Both the position numbers and the translations under genes were made by a program. A stretch of 64,000 nt of DNA from Tamarix chinensis (lineage: Eukaryota > Streptophyta > Magnoliopsida > Caryophyllales > Tamaricaceae), in assembly GCA_030549775.1 (NCBI GenBank), contig CM060173.1, forward strand, positions 8,915,802 through 8,979,801. Direction: 5' to 3'. Every line of letters begins with the position of its first letter. The stretch's first letter is position 1. The notes beneath the pieces were generated by a model. The model saw nothing but the letters and a program-made list of their open reading frames with translations. It had not been told where the DNA came from and did not search any database. Below are positions 60,934 through 64,000 of the stretch, one piece after another.

Positions 60934-61447
60934 CTTCTCCAACTGCTATGAGGGAAAGGGCATGAGCAGGGGATAACACAACTTCCTCTTTTATTCCTTC
61001 AACAAAGGTCCTCTGAAACATTAATTATGGGATGAACCATAAACAAACAACTACTAATTAGAAACAGGTAGCAATTCAAATAACTAGTGTGAGAAACTAT
61101 GCAGAAATACTTTTTGGTCCCAATGTACCCTATTCAAATTATGCGCAACTCACAGATAACCAAGGCAGTTAGGGCAATTCTCTCAACATAAATTACTTGG
61201 ACATGGGTGTGCATTTATGACCTGCCAGCATTACATTCAGTGGCAAAGACCTTTCATGATGTAAATATAACGCTATGCACAAAAAGAAAAATACGTTTTC
61301 ATGCAATATAAAATGCAGTAGCAACAAACAGAAAAATAATGGAGGATGAAGCAACCAATCAAGCATTAAAGGGAGATTCAGAAGCACCTGGTGATCCTCC
61401 CTAATCCTCAAATTTTGTCCAGCTGGGTTCAACAAGTCGTTAACAAC
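60934..61447 (-). CDS. KIN-7-type kinesin motor domain, two internal exons
   Basis: Exon one (61447 to 61388, 60 nt) follows a TTTTTTTTCAG acceptor, encodes VVNDLLNPAGQNLRIREDHQ and ends CAG/GTGCTT. Exon two (61012 to 60934, 79 nt) follows TGTTTCAG, encodes RTFVEGIKEEVVLSP and ALSLIAVGE, and ends GAGAAG/GTATAT in phase 1. These are contiguous pieces of the kinesin motor just before the switch I loop, in the form seen in the plant KIN-7 subfamily, whose members move along microtubules. The family usually has Gly where exon two starts with Arg. No stops occur and the splice sites are good. The next expected piece (the switch I exon) and the earlier P-loop exons are not in the window. It is either a gene with very long introns or a captured two-exon fragment. 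Confidence 0.82.
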
Positions 61448-61675
61448 CTGAAAAAAAATAAATATTTAAGAGAAGTCATCCCACAAAAAAACATAAATCA
61501 TCAAAGTCTTGGACAGCAGCCCAGCTAAGTAAAAGTCCACTCTTCACTCATAATAGAGCAAATGCAAAAAGAAAAGACATGACAAAAGGCATATCCTTTC
61601 TATAGAGTTGGATACAATATATTTCAACAGAAATCTAGTTCAGCAGAATGTTGATGGATGAGATCACCTACTTCG

Positions 61676-61764
61676 AGTATATATATATATACATACATAC
61701 ATATATACATTTATACATATATACATACATACATACATACATAAATATATATATATATATATAG
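61676..61764. repeat. (TA)n and (TACA)n microsatellite
   Basis: Alternating TATATA and ACATACATACAT runs occur here, ending in an uninterrupted TA run beside AGGGGAGGGGTCACATAC. Confidence 0.9.
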
Positions 61765-61910
61765 GGGAGGGGTCACATACAAACTATAATTAATATACAA
61801 ACATAGGAACTAATCCCATCCATTGGATCAAAATTTAATCACATTCAAGATTTTACTAATACCAAACCAAAAAACTAATCCAAACCTATATCCAAACCAA
61901 ATATCCAAAC
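61765..61910. other. Lead-in to the telomere-like array
   Basis: AGGGGAGGGGTCACATACAA follows a TA run, as at the ends of the MITEs at 25.0 and 27.4 kb. It is followed by a run of ATCCAAACC-like pieces that grade into the array. This may be the terminus of an element that carries the array, but no opposite end was found. Confidence 0.35.
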
Positions 61911-63220
61911 CTCTAAACCCTAAACCCTAAACCCTCTAAACCCTCTAAACCCTAAACCCTAAACCCTAAACCCTATAAACCCTAAACCCTAAACCCTCTA
62001 AACCCTAAACCCTAAACCCTAAACCCTAAACCCTAAACCCTATAAACCCTAAACCCTAAACCCTAAACCCTAAACCACCTAAACCATAAACCCTAAACCC
62101 TAAACCCTCTAAACCCCCTAAACCCTAAACCCTAAACCCTATAAACCCTAAACCCTAAACCCTAAACCCTAAACCCTATAAACCCTAAACCCTAAACCCT
62201 AAACCCTAAACCCTCAACCCTAAACCCTAAACCCTAACCCTAAACCACCTAAACCCTAAACCCTAAACCCTAAACCCTCTAAACCCTCTAAACCCTAAAC
62301 CCTAAACCCTAAACCCTAAACCCTCTAAACACTAAACCCTCTAAACCCTAAACCCTCAACCCTAAACCCTAAACCCTCTAAACCCTAAACCCTAAACCCT
62401 AAACCCTCTAAACCCTAAACCCTAAACCCTCTAAACCCTAAACCCTAAACCCTAAACCCTCTAAACCCTAAACCCTAAACCCTCTAAACCCTCTAAACCA
62501 TAAACCCTAAACCCTAAACCCTCTAAACCCTAAACCCTAAACCCTAACCCTAAACCCTAAACCCTCTAAACCCTAAACCCTCTAAACCCTAAACCCTAAG
62601 CCCTAAACCCTAAACCCTAAACGCTCTAAACCCTAACCCATCCACACCCTAAACCATCCAAACCCTAAACCCTAAACCCTAAACCCTATAAACCCTAACC
62701 ATAAACCCTAAACCCTCTAAACCCTAACCCTAAACCCTAAACCCTCTAAACCCTAACCCCAAAACCCTAAACCCTCTAAACCCTAAACCCTAAACCCTAA
62801 ACCCTAAACCCTAAGCCCTAAACCCTCTAAACCCTAAGCCCTAAACCCTAAACCCTAAACCCTAAACCCTAAACCCTCTAAACCCTAAACCCTCTAAACC
62901 CTAAACCCTCTAAACCCTAACCCTAAACCCTCTAAACACTAAACCCTATAAACCCTAAACCCTAAACCCTAAACCCTAAACCCTAAACCCTCTAAACCCT
63001 ATAAACCCTAAACCCTAAACCCTAAACCCTAAACCCTAAACCCTCTAAACCCTAACCCCTAAACCCTAAACCCTCTAAACCCTAAACCCTAACCCCTCTA
63101 AACCCTAAACCCTCTAAACCCTAAACCCTAAACCTTAAACCCTAAACCCTAAACCCCCTAAACCCTAAACCCTAAACCCTCTAAACCCTAAACCCTCTGA
63201 ACCCTAAACCCTAAACCCTC
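61911..63220. repeat. Interstitial telomere-like array, CCCTAAA type, 1.3 kb
   Basis: About 170-180 units consist mainly of the heptamer CCCTAAA, the C-rich strand of the plant telomere repeat TTTAGGG. They are interspersed with the nine-base variants CCCTCTAAA and CCCTATAAA, and occasionally CCCTAA or CCACCTAAA. Unique sequence continues on both sides and units are shuffled, so this is not a chromosome end. It lies on the upstream side of the two kinesin exons. Confidence 0.95.
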
Positions 63221-63223
63221 TAT

Positions 63224-63263
63224 ATTGTCATCCAGAAACTGTATTTAGTTAGTTAAAATCTAA
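63224..63263. repeat. 40-bp direct repeat, left copy
   Basis: The block contains AGAAACTGTATTTAGTTAG and then TTAAAATCTAA. It directly follows the telomere-like array and recurs at 63585-63624 with three mismatches, all in the first 12 bases. Confidence 0.9.
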
Positions 63264-63584
63264 CTAAGTGCTATTTGGGAGTAAGTATATAGAGTAACAT
63301 TTATTGGTATGATATTCTTTATTTTTTCAATATCTAAAATCAAAGATAAATGCATTATAAAAATATTAAACAAAAAGACAAAAAAAAATAGTTATTCTAC
63401 TACATGTGCGCCTGCGCCTCTCTCAATTTGTAGCAATTGGCTGTGTCATGCTTACGGCATAATTAGTTGCACAGTATGTACCTGTGTTGCTTACTTCATC
63501 TGTCGTACACACTGTAAAGTTTTACTTATATACAAAAAAAAACAAATATTTTCACATTTTCATACAATATAATAACACAATATA

Positions 63585-63624
63585 TTTGCCATCTAGAAAC
63601 TGTATTTAGTTAGTTAAAATCTAA
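63585..63624. repeat. 40-bp direct repeat, right copy
   Basis: Thirty bases at the right are identical to the left copy. The 321 bp between the two copies have no recognisable domain. Confidence 0.9.
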
Positions 63625-64000
63625 GGCAGTAAAATGTCACAGTGGCAGCTTCAGCAACCGAGCACAGTCGAATCCTAACCGGGGAGTATTCTTCATCAAA
63701 TACAGGTTGCGTCGCACAAAGAATCAGGAAACAGATGCAAAAACATGAAAATGTAATAAACAAGAAGTCTTACCATCCATCTGCAGTAATAAACAATACT
63801 AATAATATACCTGGTATGACTTTTGTTTAACTGCTTTCTCGTTCGAGGCAGACAAATTACCAAATGACTGAATGCGAGGATTATTATTTAGAGATTTGGT
63901 TCAAGAATTTTCCAACCGGCGAGGGGTTCAACGATTTATATTAATAGAATTTTCTATTAATTCACTACTACCTTACAAAATACCACAAGTCACTCAGCAT
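63625..64000. other. Right edge, nothing recognised
   Basis: No exon of the kinesin and no element terminus could be identified here. Short open frames on either strand lack domains. Confidence 0.4.

Noticed and set aside
61911..63220. True chromosome end (telomere)
   Set aside because: Unique DNA continues on both sides, and nine-base variants are scattered throughout. A functional telomere would be more uniform and terminal.
63642..63830. 62-codon plus-strand open frame near the right edge
   Set aside because: No domain, no splice or promoter signals, and AT-rich in its second half.
1..64000. tRNA, rRNA or microRNA genes
   Set aside because: No tRNA cloverleaf boxes or rRNA segments were recognised by eye. 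The hairpins at 58.2-58.6 kb are too short for a plant microRNA precursor. A covariance-model search would be needed to exclude small RNAs.

Overview
The window is transposon-rich flowering-plant nuclear DNA. Evidence for this is the TTTAGGG-type telomere-like repeat, plant lineages of Ty1/copia and Ty3/gypsy LTR retrotransposons, L1-type LINEs, Ac-type hAT transposons, plant mobile domains, AT-rich spacers with GT-AG introns, and host exons resembling plant genes. The species cannot be named from the sequence. Nearly all of the window is nested, decayed mobile DNA. Host genes are limited to a partial ERI-1-like exonuclease gene, two exons of a KIN-7-type kinesin and one possible first exon.

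Layout. 1-3.8 kb: 3' part of a degenerate copia element with protease, integrase, RT, RNase H and the start of its 3' LTR. It appears to sit in intron 2 of a minus-strand ERL1-like gene whose exons 1 and 2 lie at 3.9-5.2 kb. 5.3-5.7 kb: first of three copies of a TIR MITE. 6.6-11.2 kb: a 4.6 kb hAT element with an exact 8-bp target-site duplication and a nearly readable transposase. 12.2-12.8 kb: a plus-strand plant-mobile-domain remnant. 12.8-14.2 kb: a reversed gypsy LTR remnant. 14.2-19.7 kb: the 3' half of a Tat-like gypsy element made of the integrase end, a short tandem array, a long antisense plant-mobile-domain reading frame, a second tandem array and the 3' LTR. 19.7-22.6 kb: a second copia element, broken by a LINE insertion, ending in an LTR. 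A diverged copy of ERL1 intron 1 follows, and then another LTR of the same copia family.

24-41.9 kb: AT-rich DNA with an inverted pair of one MITE at 25.0 and 27.4 kb. It also holds a second, much more decayed hAT transposase cut in two by 7.6 kb of gypsy LTR sequence. That block is a reversed solo LTR which itself contains a forward solo LTR of the same family. 41.9-56.4 kb: three L1-type LINE remnants, one of them on the minus strand, with two more long LTRs of the TGTAACA...TGTTACA type. One of these LTRs splits a LINE and carries a further insertion. 56.4-58.1 kb: MITE copies two and three around a minisatellite-like stretch. 58.1-58.8 kb: two related segments with hairpins before a candidate first exon. 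59.0-59.6 kb: antisense copia integrase. 60.9-61.4 kb: two kinesin exons on the minus strand. 61.9-63.2 kb: a 1.3 kb telomere-like array, followed by a 40-bp direct repeat.

The sequence records an order of insertion. Splice phases and reading-frame continuity across insertions show which element entered which. No feature looks like a wholly new genetic system. The observations most worth a second look are the antisense domain gene inside the Tat-like element, the gene-intron copy trapped between two related LTRs, the opposed nested solo LTRs, and the telomere-like array next to the kinesin exons.
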